This document shows positions 50,185-59,231 of a stretch of DNA of 64,000 nt, one piece after another. This DNA comes from Burkholderiales bacterium. GTDB lineage: Bacteria > Pseudomonadota > Gammaproteobacteria > Burkholderiales > WYBJ01. Position 1 is the stretch's first letter. Every line of letters begins with the position of its first letter. Under the pieces are notes generated by a model, which did no database searches, had not been told where the DNA came from, and saw only the letters and a program-made list of their open reading frames with translations. The DNA is taken from assembly GCA_022841915.1 (NCBI GenBank), contig JALHQN010000019.1, positions 1 through 64,000 of the forward strand. Direction: 5' to 3'. Position numbers and translations under genes: made by a program.

Positions 50185-50791
50185 CGATGCGTAGCCTCTT
50201 GCCGTCCTGGGTGACCAAGGCGGGCACATGCCGGATCTGGAGCTTCTCTACGAGCGTGCCCTGCTGGTCATAAAACACTGGCACCTGCCATCGCTTCATG
50301 AGTTCCAGATAGCCGCCGCCGGTGAGAATGAGTTTGACGCGGCCGCCTCGCGCATCGAGGAGCGACTTCGCGCGCTGCACCTGGGTGCTGTCTCGGGCAT
50401 CGAAGAAGAGCAGCGCCTTGGACAACGACACCGTATCGAGCGGATTTACGCGCGTACCGGGCGGCACGAGGATGCGGCCGTCTGCGTCGGTGATTGGGTA
50501 GGGGATGACGATGCTCGGATCATGGTGGTATGTGCGCGCTTTCGTCGCCCGCGACACGGTGGTGACGGGCGTGGGGTTCTCCACCCTGCGACGGGCCTGG
50601 CGCTGGGCGTCCTGTTGCAGGCGTGCGAGTTCGCCGGAGGCTTGCGCAGTGCGCAACCGGGCGAGAATCATCTCGAGCAGATTGGGTTCGGCGATCGGGT
50701 AGACGGGGCCGATCACGCCTAGATCCTTTGCGTGCGCGAGAGATGCTAGAGCGAGCAGGGTGATGGCGAGGCAGAGCTTAAAAGATCGCAT
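50171..50791 (-). CDS. traW: Conjugal transfer protein TraW
   Basis: A 206-residue protein starting MRSFKLCLAITLLALASLAH. The mature start KDLGVIGPVYPIAEPNLLE is the diagnostic TraW opening. Further blocks are RTYHHDPSIVIPYPITDADG, INPLDTVSLS-like VNPLDTVSLSKALLFFDARD and FYDQQGTLVEKLQIRHVPA. It is a periplasmic pilus-assembly protein that interacts with TrbC. It overlaps the S26 peptidase gene by 14 bp. Confidence 0.95.
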   Translation of the reverse strand: MRSFKLCLAITLLALASLAHAKDLGVIGPVYPIAEPNLLEMILARLRTAQASGELARLQQDAQRQARRRVENPTPVTTVSRATKARTYHHDPSIVIPYPITDADGRILVPPGTRVNPLDTVSLSKALLFFDARDSTQVQRAKSLLDARGGRVKLILTGGGYLELMKRWQVPVFYDQQGTLVEKLQIRHVPALVTQDGKRLRIDELP

Positions 50792-51314
50792 AAGCCCGTC
50801 CGATGATCTGGCCCTGTGCGATCCAACCGGTCAGGGCGTAGCGCGAATCGAGGCTGTCAGGGTGCGGCGCCTGAACGTAGAAGCGGCCGGATGGCAGGAT
50901 GCCCACGGGGCCGGATTCGAGCGGCGTGCCGCTGAGGCTGCGCGGCTTCGCGGTGCCGACGTAAATCTCGTTGACGTAGAAGTCACGGCCCACGGCGGCG
51001 ATCGTGTCGCCCGGGAGGCCAGCGAGGACCTTCACAAACGTTACGCCCTCGGCATAGGGGCCACCGCCCTGCCAGCGGAACGCCACGAGATGGCCCTTGG
51101 CGGGTTCAGTACCCTTGATGATGACGTAGAGACGGTGCGGCAGGCTGGGTGAGGTGTTGATGCCCAGGGTGAAGCAGGCTGGCAGCACCGCAGCGATCAC
51201 CGCGATGAGCACGTAGGCCCACCTCCAGCGGCGCAGGTGGTCGATTGCGCGGTGCTTGAATTCCGTGGTGTGGAATCTTAGGAGCGATATTCGCGTAAGA
51301 AAATCAGTGCGCAT
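50778..51314 (-). CDS. S26-family signal peptidase of the conjugation system (TrhF/RP4 TraF-like)
   Basis: A 178-residue protein with one N-terminal membrane helix (WAYVLIAVIAAVLPACF). The serine nucleophile is in NTSPSLPHRLYVI and the general-base lysine in TFVKVLAGLPGD; PSGRFYVQAPHPDSLDSRY is a typical late block. Such peptidases mature pilin or other secreted Tra proteins. Systems like SXT and R27 place this gene near traW. Confidence 0.9.
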   Translation of the reverse strand: MRTDFLTRISLLRFHTTEFKHRAIDHLRRWRWAYVLIAVIAAVLPACFTLGINTSPSLPHRLYVIIKGTEPAKGHLVAFRWQGGGPYAEGVTFVKVLAGLPGDTIAAVGRDFYVNEIYVGTAKPRSLSGTPLESGPVGILPSGRFYVQAPHPDSLDSRYALTGWIAQGQIIGRAYAIF

Positions 51315-51320
51315 GGCCGG

Positions 51321-51686
51321 CTATAGTCCCAGTCGCTGCCGGACGAGCGGTGTCAGGTCAGGTAGGTGGTTGGGCGATCCGACCACCGCACCTCGTGCGA
51401 CGATCATGCAATCGCACTCGGTGGGAAGTTGGGCGATCAATGTGCTCACGTCCGTCCCGAAGGCGTGGGCACGCTTGAGGGCGTCCGCACGCTCGGCTTC
51501 CTTGGCCTCGGGCTTCATCAACGCCGAGGTGAGTTCATGTTCTTTCAGTCGATAGAGTTCGGCGACATCTAACACCGCCATGCGGGGCGTGTGCGCGGGG
51601 GCGATCCAGCGCGCGTGGGCTGCGATCAGGGCGCTCGTCACCAGCGCGTTGATGAGGAGCACGATGAGGGCGGCTTGTCGGGTCAT
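51321..51686 (-). CDS. trbI: Type-F conjugation protein TrbI
   Basis: A 121-residue protein with one N-terminal membrane anchor (ALIVLLINALVTSALIA). The body includes VLDVAELYRLKEHELTSAL, a helical coil and TECDCMIVARGAVVG, as in F TrbI, an inner-membrane protein that influences pilus retraction. Position between traC and traW and the ATGA-type overlap with traC support the name. Confidence 0.85.
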   Translation of the reverse strand: MTRQAALIVLLINALVTSALIAAHARWIAPAHTPRMAVLDVAELYRLKEHELTSALMKPEAKEAERADALKRAHAFGTDVSTLIAQLPTECDCMIVARGAVVGSPNHLPDLTPLVRQRLGL

Positions 51687-54238
51687 ACGCGACTCCGATC
51701 GTCCAAGACGGCTTCGATGGCTTCCGCCACGGCCAAGCCTGTCGCGCGTTTGGCGTTGATGGCGTTGAAGTCTTCCGCACGGCTACTGAACAGCAGCAGG
51801 CTGAAGGGATCGACGATGAGCCGGCCCACCCCGTTGCCCATCGGCGACTGGATGTAGAGTTCGGAGTAGGCGCCGTGCTCGGTGTGCAGGGACTGCAGCA
51901 GTCGCTTCATCGAATCATCCGAGCGCAGCTTGCCGAGGTCGCTGAGTTTCTCGATCGATTCGGGCTTCTGGCGAAGCAGGAACACCCAGTCGGAGTTGGC
52001 GAAGGCGGCCTTCGCGGCGGAATTGCTCTGGTAGTCGTCCACGCCTTGAGTCGCGGACATGAATGAGCCGTTGTACTTGCGGGCACGCCGGTACCCGGCT
52101 TCGATGAAGGCCGCTGTCGCGTGTCCCGAGAGCAGATCCCAGGCTTCATCGATAATCACGATCTTCTTGCGATCGCGCTCGAAGTACATCGCACGCGTGA
52201 TGCGGTACATGGTGATCAAGAGCACCACGGTCTGCAGGTCCTTCTTGGCCTTGAGCTCCTCGAGCTCCAGGACGACCAAGTCCGCCTCGAAGTCGATCGA
52301 GGCTTCGCCCTCGAAGTACTTCCCGTAGATGCCATCCTGCGTGTACGGATGAAGCATGGCGGCCAGATCCTGAAGGCGCCGGTCGGGTTCCCTGTCGTCG
52401 GCATCCACGCGCCCGGTCGCCAGCAGATCGTGCACATCCGTGACCGTCATGGATCGACCCTTGAGGGTCCAGACCTTCTTGATGGCCTTCGTTAGCGTGT
52501 TCGCCAAGAATGGATCGAGTGGGTCACGCGGGGACGCCATCTGGATCAGCAACGGCTGGAGCAGTTCCATATCCTCGTCGATGTCATCCGCGAGGCTGAA
52601 GGGGTTGAGCGAGAGCGGGTTGTGTTCGTTGAACTCGATGAAGGTGCCGCCGAAGTTGCGGCACGCCTTCTCGTAGCTTCGGCCCACGTCGATGATCCAG
52701 ACCTTGGCGCCGTTGCCCAGATAGGCGGCTGCGATCTCGTTGAGCAGGAGAGATTTGCCCGAGCCGGAGGTGCCGGCGATGGCGACGTTGTAGTTGCCGG
52801 AGTCGTTGTCGTAGACGTCCAGCCCCATGAGTTGTCCGCGGCGCCCACCGAGCAACAGGACGGGCGTCTCGGTGCCTCGCCATTCGGCGATCAGCGGCGC
52901 CAAGTGCACGGCGTTGGCCGAGGTCTTGGTGGTGGTGCGCTTCATGCGCGTCAAGTCGGCGTGGAACGGGACCGACAGCGTCATCGGCAGGCTTGCGATC
53001 AGCGCCTGGGTCATCATCAGGGCGTCCGAGGTGAGCTCGAAGCCCCGGGCCCGGAAGACGGCCCGGGCGGACTGCTCGGCGCGGGTGATCTCGTTGGGTG
53101 GGGCGAAGAGTGTCACCTGGTGATGCAGATCGACCAGCTGCTGACCCTCGTCGAGCGCCTTCAGAACCAAGTCCCAGTCGTCCTTCTTTGCCTGCATGTC
53201 CGGGAGGAAGCGGGCCATGTAGCTCGTCGCATTGGTGTTCGCACGGGTGGCTTTGACCAAGGACCAGTTGCGCGTGGCTTCCGGAGCGAGCACCTGTGCG
53301 CCGATCGTGAGCAGGAAGGGGCAGGGATACTGCAGCGTGCTCTGGTACAGATCACCGATGAGGCTCCCCATGTTCCAGAGCGCGAACCGGGGCGGGAGCG
53401 AGCGCACCGAGAGCAGGCGCAGTGCGAGTGGCTCGGGGTGTGCGGGGTTCGAGGTCGTGATGCCTGAGGGCTCGATCGTGAGCCGCGTGGCGGGATCGAT
53501 GACCTGGTCGCGCAGTTCGCGGCCTTCGTCGTAGGTCAGGGGCGCGGCGTCATCGAGCAGGCGATGCGGATCGAGGAGCTGAGACACCCAGTTGACGATA
53601 TCTCCGGCGTCGCAGATCTCCGATTCGAGGTGTGCGGCCGCCAGGGTCGCTTGCATGGCGTTACGCAGCAGCACCAGTTCATCCAGGCGCGTCAGGTCAT
53701 CGACGCTGCCGGGAACGGACACGCTCATAAGCAGCCGATAGTGGCGCAAGAGATAACTCTGGCTGCCGAGCAGCGACCGGTGTCGGCCGGCCAGCATGTG
53801 CGCCGCCCGACGACGGGCGAGTGTGCGGTGGACGTTGGTGTGTCGGCCCTCGCGGCCGCGAGTTTCGAACTCGGGCAGTAGCTCGTCCGGCGTGCGCAGA
53901 CGGGCGTACTCCTGCAATTTGGCGCGAATGCCGGGACTGGCCAGCAGTTGGAACTGGATCCCGGTGCCAGCCGGTGCTTCGGTGAACAGTGCGCCGAGCA
54001 CGCGCGCCATCGCCTCGTCGGCGCCGGACTGGGGCGTGATCTCCAGGCAGAAGGCCAGGGCATCCCGGTTCACGAACACCTTCCGATCGGGGATGTAACC
54101 GCTGTAGGGCAGCCATGCCGAGAAGCGAGGCGGCGGGTGGGCGATACGTTCGTGTCTGGGACGGTCGCGTCTGAACAGATCACTTAGACGCAAGCGCGCC
54201 AGGCCGGACTCGAGGTCGCTGATGAGTGTCGCGAGCAT
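51683..54238 (-). CDS. traC: Conjugation ATPase TraC (VirB4-like)
   Basis: An 851-residue protein starting MLATLISDLESGLARLRLSD. The N-terminal TraC_F_IV domain includes FSAWLPYSGYIPDRKVFVN. Walker A is AGTSGSGKSLLLNE (about residues 487-500) and Walker B KIVIIDEAWDLLS (about 692-704), followed by SFMSATQGVDDY and WVFLLRQKPES. It is the cytoplasmic, membrane-associated motor that energises pilus assembly. A longer in-frame opening upstream (to 54865) overlaps traV and is rejected. Confidence 0.95.
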   Translation of the reverse strand: MLATLISDLESGLARLRLSDLFRRDRPRHERIAHPPPRFSAWLPYSGYIPDRKVFVNRDALAFCLEITPQSGADEAMARVLGALFTEAPAGTGIQFQLLASPGIRAKLQEYARLRTPDELLPEFETRGREGRHTNVHRTLARRRAAHMLAGRHRSLLGSQSYLLRHYRLLMSVSVPGSVDDLTRLDELVLLRNAMQATLAAAHLESEICDAGDIVNWVSQLLDPHRLLDDAAPLTYDEGRELRDQVIDPATRLTIEPSGITTSNPAHPEPLALRLLSVRSLPPRFALWNMGSLIGDLYQSTLQYPCPFLLTIGAQVLAPEATRNWSLVKATRANTNATSYMARFLPDMQAKKDDWDLVLKALDEGQQLVDLHHQVTLFAPPNEITRAEQSARAVFRARGFELTSDALMMTQALIASLPMTLSVPFHADLTRMKRTTTKTSANAVHLAPLIAEWRGTETPVLLLGGRRGQLMGLDVYDNDSGNYNVAIAGTSGSGKSLLLNEIAAAYLGNGAKVWIIDVGRSYEKACRNFGGTFIEFNEHNPLSLNPFSLADDIDEDMELLQPLLIQMASPRDPLDPFLANTLTKAIKKVWTLKGRSMTVTDVHDLLATGRVDADDREPDRRLQDLAAMLHPYTQDGIYGKYFEGEASIDFEADLVVLELEELKAKKDLQTVVLLITMYRITRAMYFERDRKKIVIIDEAWDLLSGHATAAFIEAGYRRARKYNGSFMSATQGVDDYQSNSAAKAAFANSDWVFLLRQKPESIEKLSDLGKLRSDDSMKRLLQSLHTEHGAYSELYIQSPMGNGVGRLIVDPFSLLLFSSRAEDFNAINAKRATGLAVAEAIEAVLDDRSRV

Positions 54239-54240
54239 GG

Positions 54241-54810
54241 TCAGCGGGGGACCGTCGCAGGCGGGGTGGCGGGCGCGGGCGCACCCGGGAGGGGCGGGAG
54301 TCGGTCCATGCCTGCGGCATCCTCCGTCGCTGATTTCGCCGGTGCGGGCTGGGTGCCGGTCGGCGGGCGCACGGCCTGGAACGGATCGCGCGGCGCGGCG
54401 CGCACGTGCTCGATCAGCCAGCGACCGGTGTCTATGAGCACGTGCACGGTGCTCGCTTCGTGCAGATCGCCGTCGTTGTCTTCCCAAGGGGCGACCCAGA
54501 GGCGGAGCACGCGGGCCGGGGAGCGTAGCGGTGGGGTGGTGGCGGATGGGGAAGGCGGGGATGCCGCTGCGGCCGCGAGAGTCGCCGTAGCGGCGCTCTG
54601 CGTTGCCAGAGGCGGTGGCGTGCGTTGTTCGCTCGCGGCTGCGGGTGCGGCGCTCTGGGTGTTGGCATAGATGCCGGAGATCGAGCGGCACTGCACCCCT
54701 TCTGGCGCCTTGCAGCCATAGGTCTCGTGGCCGCCGATGCCGGACATCGTCGAGGCGCAGCCACTCAGGCTCGTTGCGAGGGCGAGGAGCGTGAAGCGCG
54801 TGATGCTCAT
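54241..54810 (-). CDS. traV: Conjugation outer-membrane lipoprotein TraV
   Basis: A 189-residue protein starting MSITRFTLLALATSLSGC with lipobox LSGC (Cys18). The diagnostic GCKAPEGVQCRSISGIY segment follows, then a Pro/Ala/Ser-rich linker and APWEDNDGDLHEASTVHVLI. TraV anchors the TraB/TraK envelope core in the outer membrane (VirB7 role). The low-complexity linker is long. The gene overlaps the dsbC-like gene by 4 bp. Confidence 0.93.
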   Translation of the reverse strand: MSITRFTLLALATSLSGCASTMSGIGGHETYGCKAPEGVQCRSISGIYANTQSAAPAAASEQRTPPPLATQSAATATLAAAAASPPSPSATTPPLRSPARVLRLWVAPWEDNDGDLHEASTVHVLIDTGRWLIEHVRAAPRDPFQAVRPPTGTQPAPAKSATEDAAGMDRLPPLPGAPAPATPPATVPR

Positions 54811-55550
54811 CGAGCGGCTCCCGGCTTGTCGAGCCAAGCTTCGATCTGGGCGAGTCCGACCGCACCGGCGATTAGGCGGCCGTCGCTGGCGATCAGGGTG
54901 GGCGTGCCTGAGATATTCAGGCGCTCGGCCAAGGTGAGGTTGCGATCGACCGGATGGGCGCAGTCTCTCGTGGCGGGGCTCTGCCCACGATGCATGAGGT
55001 CGCGCCATGCGCTTGTTCGGTCGTCGGCGCACCAGACGGCGATCGCCTTGTCGCGGGCCTGGGGGTGGATCGACGTCAGCGGCATGAGGAAGGTGTAGAT
55101 CGTCACATCGGTCAACGTCTCGATGTCCGCTTCGAGCTTGCGGCAGTAGGGGCAGTCGGGATCGCTGAAGATCGCGAGCACGCGGGAGCCATTGCCGCGC
55201 ACTTCCTTCAATGCATCGGTCAGAGGAAGCTGGGCGAAGTCGATGCGCGCGAGGCGCGCCTTGCGCTCAGCGGTGAGATCGAGCTGCGTCTTCATGTCGA
55301 AGAGGTGGCCGAACAGAAAGTACTGGCCGCTGGCATCGACGTAAGCGAGTTGCTTGCCCATGGCCACCTCGAACACGCCGGGCCAGGGCGTGGGGTGGAT
55401 CTCGCCGAAGCGTGTGGCCGGATAGAGCGCCTTGAGTCGTTCGGCGACGGGCTCGGTGGGCGCGCGGTCTTGGGCGATACACGGTGCGGCGATGAGGGCG
55501 CTCAGCGCGAGTGCGGCCAGAGGGGTAGATAAGCTAATCGTCATGGGCAT
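54807..55550 (-). CDS. dsbC: DsbC-like disulfide isomerase
   Basis: A 247-residue protein starting MPMTISLSTPLAALALS (a second Met 2 residues later may be the true start) with a signal peptide ending at IAQDR. An N-terminal dimerisation domain (RLKALYPATRFGEIHPT, YVDASGQYFLFGHLFD) precedes a thioredoxin fold with the active pair in FSDPDCPYCRKLE and cis-Pro ISGTPTLIASDG. Transfer operons of the SXT/R27 type carry such a gene to correct disulfides in TraU, TraN, TraH and others. Confidence 0.93.
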   Translation of the reverse strand: MPMTISLSTPLAALALSALIAAPCIAQDRAPTEPVAERLKALYPATRFGEIHPTPWPGVFEVAMGKQLAYVDASGQYFLFGHLFDMKTQLDLTAERKARLARIDFAQLPLTDALKEVRGNGSRVLAIFSDPDCPYCRKLEADIETLTDVTIYTFLMPLTSIHPQARDKAIAVWCADDRTSAWRDLMHRGQSPATRDCAHPVDRNLTLAERLNISGTPTLIASDGRLIAGAVGLAQIEAWLDKPGAAR

Positions 55551-56838
55551 CTCTCTTCGTTGGGCGATGGCGTGCGGCGAGAAGGGGCAAGTCTTCGGTG
55601 TTGCCGGCATCGAGTGCGTGTTGCAGGGCGACGCCTTGCGTGAGCACGACATCGACCGTGCGTCCGGCATCGATCTCGACGACAGGGAAGACTTTCTCGG
55701 CCAGGCTGATGTAGTACTGCGCGAGGCGATCGAGCGCCTTGCCCACCCCGCTGCCAAGGCCCGATTCGAGCTGGCGTGCGGGATCGATCGTGCTGGTGGC
55801 CCCCAGCGGGGAGACGGACAGGGTGGTGGCGTTTTGCTGGAAGGCGCTGCCGATGCCCCCGGCGATGCCCGCTAGCAGCGCATTGGCGAGGATCTGTCCT
55901 TGCTTGGAGACTAGGCGCCCGCGCATGCCCGCCTTGCCGTCTTCGCCGGCGACGTAACCCTTGATCGGCACATCGATGGCGGTGCCGTCGCGTGCGATGC
56001 AGGAGAGCGATTCGGTGCGGATGTAGGCGCGCTCGGCACTCACGTCGCCGTAGCCCGCGCCCACGACAAAGCACTCCTTTACCCGCGCACGAAAGTGATT
56101 CGGCAAGATGGCGTGATCGGCAAGTCGCAGCAGGACCGGTTGCGGATTGCGTTGAGCCTGTCCGCCAGTCGGCGCATCCAGGCCGCCGAGCAGCACGGCG
56201 CGCGTGAAGGAGCCGCCGGGTAAGTAGCGCCGTGCGTCGCGGCGAGGGGCGCTGGTCGGAGTTGCTGCCTTCGAAGATGAGGGCGAGCTGGGTTCTGTGA
56301 TCACAATGCTGACAATGCCCGTGGCCTGGGGGACTGCCGGCGGCGGTGCCGCTGTGCCGGTCGATGGCAACGGCCGCGGCGGTAGGGGCGGCGGGGGAAA
56401 GCGTTGGATGACGCTGGGATCGTTTGAGGTCGGCAGATCGGGGCCGAAGTTCGGTCGCAGGGCCGGTGCCGGGACGGGTGGGGGCGGCAGTGGGGTGAGG
56501 CGCGGTTCCTCGAGCTTCTTCAGGCGCTCGAGCATCGCCTTGTTCTGGGTTTCCAGATCGGCATTGCGCTGGCTGATCTCGCGCGACTTCTGCTCGATGT
56601 TCTTGAGTTGCGCATCCGCTTGGCCGCGCCAGGCGTCTCTCGGATCGACTTGCGCACCGGGCGTCAGGATGTGGGTGGACTTCGGCCGCGCGTTGGGGGC
56701 TTGGGTTTCACCCGAGTCGCTCAACGTGACCGAGAAGAGTGCGGCGCCGATGATCAGTGCCGCCAAGCCGCCCAGCAGAAGGTACTGGCGTCGTTTGATC
56801 TGCAGGGGTCTCGCTTGGCTCTGTTCACTCATGGGCAT
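55534..56838 (-). CDS. traB: Conjugation core protein TraB (VirB10-like)
   Basis: A 434-residue protein starting MPMSEQSQARPLQIKRRQYL. One inner-membrane helix (LLLGGLAALIIGAALF) is followed by a coiled region (IEQKSREISQRNADLETQNK), a long proline-rich periplasmic linker and the conserved TrbI/VirB10 domain (AILPNHFRARVKECFVVGAG, SLSCIARDGTAIDVPIKGYV, GIGSAFQQNATTLSVSPLGA). It spans the periplasm and joins TraV/TraK to the inner membrane. ATG 56838 or 56832 are both possible starts. Confidence 0.94.
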   Translation of the reverse strand: MPMSEQSQARPLQIKRRQYLLLGGLAALIIGAALFSVTLSDSGETQAPNARPKSTHILTPGAQVDPRDAWRGQADAQLKNIEQKSREISQRNADLETQNKAMLERLKKLEEPRLTPLPPPPVPAPALRPNFGPDLPTSNDPSVIQRFPPPPLPPRPLPSTGTAAPPPAVPQATGIVSIVITEPSSPSSSKAATPTSAPRRDARRYLPGGSFTRAVLLGGLDAPTGGQAQRNPQPVLLRLADHAILPNHFRARVKECFVVGAGYGDVSAERAYIRTESLSCIARDGTAIDVPIKGYVAGEDGKAGMRGRLVSKQGQILANALLAGIAGGIGSAFQQNATTLSVSPLGATSTIDPARQLESGLGSGVGKALDRLAQYYISLAEKVFPVVEIDAGRTVDVVLTQGVALQHALDAGNTEDLPLLAARHRPTKRDAHDD

Positions 56839-57535
56839 GGCGCTCCCGCAGGACGAAGACGTGGGTGGTTTGTCCGGGGGCGATCTCGTCGCCTTCAACG
56901 GACACGGCCATGACGCCGGGCTTGTACAGGTCCATGGCGTCCAGGCGCGTCGGGGTAGCCGCCATGTTCGTGACCCGATACTTCTCGCCGACGATGTGGT
57001 CGGCGAGGTGGCTGCGCTGGAGCGTCATGCGCAGACCCGGCCAGAGGGCGACTTCAAGCTTTGCGTCTCGCACCTCCATGCCATCCGCAGCGGTGTCGGT
57101 CGCCAGACTGAATAGGAGGTGCTTGAGCGTCCGGATGTGTCGGGGCGCGCCGCCGTCTCGGTTAGGGCGTGCTGCCGTGTCGCTGAGCTTGCGAATCAGG
57201 ATGGTCTCGCTCGGGGCATCCACGGGCTGCAGTAGCAGGCCGACGGTGCCGCGGTCGGAGGTGACGAAGACGTTGATCGGCTTCGTGCTGTTTGTATCCG
57301 CCGGCCGGATATAGATCTCGCCTTGCTGCTCGTCCTTCTCGAGATGGAATTCGCCGGCATTGCCGGTCACCTTGCGGATGCGAGCGCGCTCGACCACGAT
57401 GCGGGTGATCTCCTTTTGCGCGATCTTCGCCAGCACGGTGTCGCCATCGCGCGCGGTGAGCGTCTGCAGCGCGTGGGCTGCGGGACTAGCGGCTAGCAGG
57501 AGCACTGCCAGCGCTGCGGGTTTCAAGCGGATCAT
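56825..57535 (-). CDS. traK: Conjugation secretin-like protein TraK
   Basis: A 236-residue protein starting MIRLKPAALAVLLLAASPA with a signal peptide ending at AHALQ. TraK blocks are DGDTVLAKIAQKEITRIVVE, GEIYIRPADTNSTKPINVFV, GTVGLLLQPVD and ETILIRKL, and a C-terminal MDLYKPGVMAVSVEGDEI. It corresponds to VirB9 in the outer-membrane core. It overlaps traB by 14 bp and traE by 50 bp. Confidence 0.93.
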   Translation of the reverse strand: MIRLKPAALAVLLLAASPAAHALQTLTARDGDTVLAKIAQKEITRIVVERARIRKVTGNAGEFHLEKDEQQGEIYIRPADTNSTKPINVFVTSDRGTVGLLLQPVDAPSETILIRKLSDTAARPNRDGGAPRHIRTLKHLLFSLATDTAADGMEVRDAKLEVALWPGLRMTLQRSHLADHIVGEKYRVTNMAATPTRLDAMDLYKPGVMAVSVEGDEIAPGQTTHVFVLRERHAHE

Positions 57536-58091
57536 TGGGGTTCGTCTCCCGAAAGGCTGCGACGGTGAGTCGCCCGCCGGTGGTCTGGAATTCGATCAGG
57601 TAGCCCTTCATCACTTCCGAGATGCGGCGCTCGCTCACATAGGTCGTGAGCTGACCGCGCAGGCCGACTTTGAGGTTGCGTTCGTCGACGCTGATGTCCT
57701 GGGCGCTGAAGACGGTGGCGGCACCATCGCGCTTGACGCGCTCGGTGTTCGTCGCGAGTTGATTGCGGAGCTCCCCGAAGGCGGCGGGGGCGGCGTACTG
57801 GAGCAGAACGCGCGACTGGTGATCGGCGCTCTGCGGCGTGACGTTGAGGACGAGCTGCATCAGGAAGTAGCCCATCTGCTGCAGATACTCCGCGCTGACG
57901 CGCTCGGGTTCCACCCAGAAGGTCTTGTTGACGGTCGGGGGCACGACGACGATGCGCTCGCGCCCGGAGGCGTGCAGCGCCAGGGCGGCGAGCACCACGT
58001 TGGCTGCGGTGGAGGCAAGCAACAGGGCCAGCAGTAGCGTAGCGACCCGGCGCGCTGCGCCGAGGTCGCGTTGGAGCAGAGCGAGGTTCAT
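57486..58091 (-). CDS. traE: Conjugation protein TraE
   Basis: A 201-residue protein starting MNLALLQRDLGAARRVATLL. One membrane helix (LLLALLLASTAANVVLAALAL) precedes a periplasmic VirB8-like domain with TVNKTFWVEPERVSAEYLQ, MGYFLMQLVLNVTPQSAD and NLKVGLRGQLTTYVSERRIS. Typical length and position between traL and traK. Confidence 0.94.
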   Translation of the reverse strand: MNLALLQRDLGAARRVATLLLALLLASTAANVVLAALALHASGRERIVVVPPTVNKTFWVEPERVSAEYLQQMGYFLMQLVLNVTPQSADHQSRVLLQYAAPAAFGELRNQLATNTERVKRDGAATVFSAQDISVDERNLKVGLRGQLTTYVSERRISEVMKGYLIEFQTTGGRLTVAAFRETNPNDPLETRSAGSAPASR

Positions 58092-58378
58092 CCGGCCAGC
58101 TCCCGCATCCATGAGGGGGGCGTTCGCTTGAGTCCCGTCACCGCCGCCGGCAGATGCCAGTACAGCAGGTGTAGCGCGTAGGCCGGGTGCTTGCCCGACT
58201 TGGCGCGGCTGTAAGCGGCGGCGAGGAGCAGGCCGAGAGCGCAGCCGGTGAGGAAGAACCCCGAGATCATCCCCGCCAGGGCTGAAGCCAGCACCAGAAG
58301 GGAGACATCGAGGTCCCACCAGAACATGCGCGGCGGGTCGTTCAACCGACGGGGAATCTCGAGCGAGACGTCCGACAT
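58088..58378 (-). CDS. traL: Conjugation protein TraL
   Basis: A 96-residue protein starting MSDVSLEIPRRLNDPPRMFW. RRLNDPPRMFWWDLDVS is the usual TraL start; two membrane spans follow (LLVLASALAGMISGFFL and a shorter second). A small inner-membrane protein needed for pilus assembly. Overlaps traE by 4 bp. Confidence 0.93.
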   Translation of the reverse strand: MSDVSLEIPRRLNDPPRMFWWDLDVSLLVLASALAGMISGFFLTGCALGLLLAAAYSRAKSGKHPAYALHLLYWHLPAAVTGLKRTPPSWMRELAG

Positions 58379-58387
58379 GTGCGTGGC

Positions 58388-58687
58388 TCAGATCACCGCG
58401 GTCATGATGCCGTCGATGATGTTCGGAACGTAGACCATGAAGAGTGCGAACACGACACCGACGAGCGCGGGGATGGGGGACGAGCGGGCAATGCCGATGC
58501 CGGCGCCGAGGATGAAGGCGGCAATGGCGATCGACTTACCCAGAAAACCCGTCACCCAGTTGAGCAGGGTGGTGTACATGGTCTGGAACTCGGTGCCGGT
58601 GGTACCGGCCAGGGCGGCGCCGGTGCCGAGGGCGAGGAGGATGCCGAGGGCTACGGCGGTGGAAGCGGTGGGACGGGTGTTGCGCAT
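58388..58687 (-). CDS. traA: Conjugative pilin TraA
   Basis: A 99-residue prepilin starting MRNTRPTASTAVALGI, with a leader ending near ALAGTTG, followed by two hydrophobic segments (GKSIAIAAFILGAGIGIARS and PALVGVVFALFMVYV) separated by a short basic turn, as in F-like pilins. ATG 58687 follows GGAGTG. An upstream in-frame Met at 58696 is less likely. First of the tra genes after the transglycosylase; the precursor may be processed by leader peptidase or the S26 peptidase in the operon. Confidence 0.88.
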   Translation of the reverse strand: MRNTRPTASTAVALGILLALGTGAALAGTTGTEFQTMYTTLLNWVTGFLGKSIAIAAFILGAGIGIARSSPIPALVGVVFALFMVYVPNIIDGIMTAVI

Positions 58688-58715
58688 GACGAGCACTCCT
58701 GTGGTGGAAGGGTTG

Positions 58716-59231
58716 TTACGGGTGAAACACGGGTGACACGGATGAGTGAGATGCCGGACGAATAGCGTGGCTCGACTGAGTCCGGGGTTCCGAACCGGGT
58801 TCGGGTGCTAAGTGACGACGCACCCGGGTGATATAGGCCGCGCGCAGCGCGGGCGTGGTGGCGTTGTAGGCGCCGACCGCTTCCCAGGTGTAGCCGTGGC
58901 GGGCCACGTTCTGGGCGAGGATCCAGGCGCCGACGTGAATGCTGGTGCAGGGGTCGAACAGGTCCTGCTCGTGAATGCCGTACTGGGCGAGCTTCGGCAG
59001 CCACCAGGAATTGATCTGCATGAGGCCGATGTCCCGGGAGCCGTTGCGGTTGCGGCCTACGGCTTGGGGGTTCAGGGCGGATTCGGTTCTGGCGATCGCG
59101 TGGAGGAGCTGGCTGCTGACCTGGTAGCGCGTGGCGGCTTCCTCCCAGCAGGCTTGAGCTGGTTGCACGGCGGATGCGCATAGCATCGCGGCGATACGCG
59201 CGTACTCCCTGACTCTTCTGGATGCGTGCAA
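58716..59231 (-). CDS. Lytic transglycosylase (SLT family)
   Basis: A 171-residue protein starting MHASRRVREYARIAAML with an export signal ending near AQACW. The catalytic Glu is in ARTESALNPQAVG, followed by SRDIGLMQINSWWLPKL and AVGAYNATTPALRAAYI, the standard SLT motifs. It opens peptidoglycan locally for the mating channel. It is the first gene of the leftward transfer operon. Confidence 0.93.
   Translation of the reverse strand: MHASRRVREYARIAAMLCASAVQPAQACWEEAATRYQVSSQLLHAIARTESALNPQAVGRNRNGSRDIGLMQINSWWLPKLAQYGIHEQDLFDPCTSIHVGAWILAQNVARHGYTWEAVGAYNATTPALRAAYITRVRRHLAPEPGSEPRTQSSHAIRPASHSSVSPVFHP

Noticed and set aside
51683-54865. traC starting at 54865 (1060 codons)
   Set aside because: The extra part overlaps traV and reads as its shadow; MLATLISDLES at 54238 is the family start.
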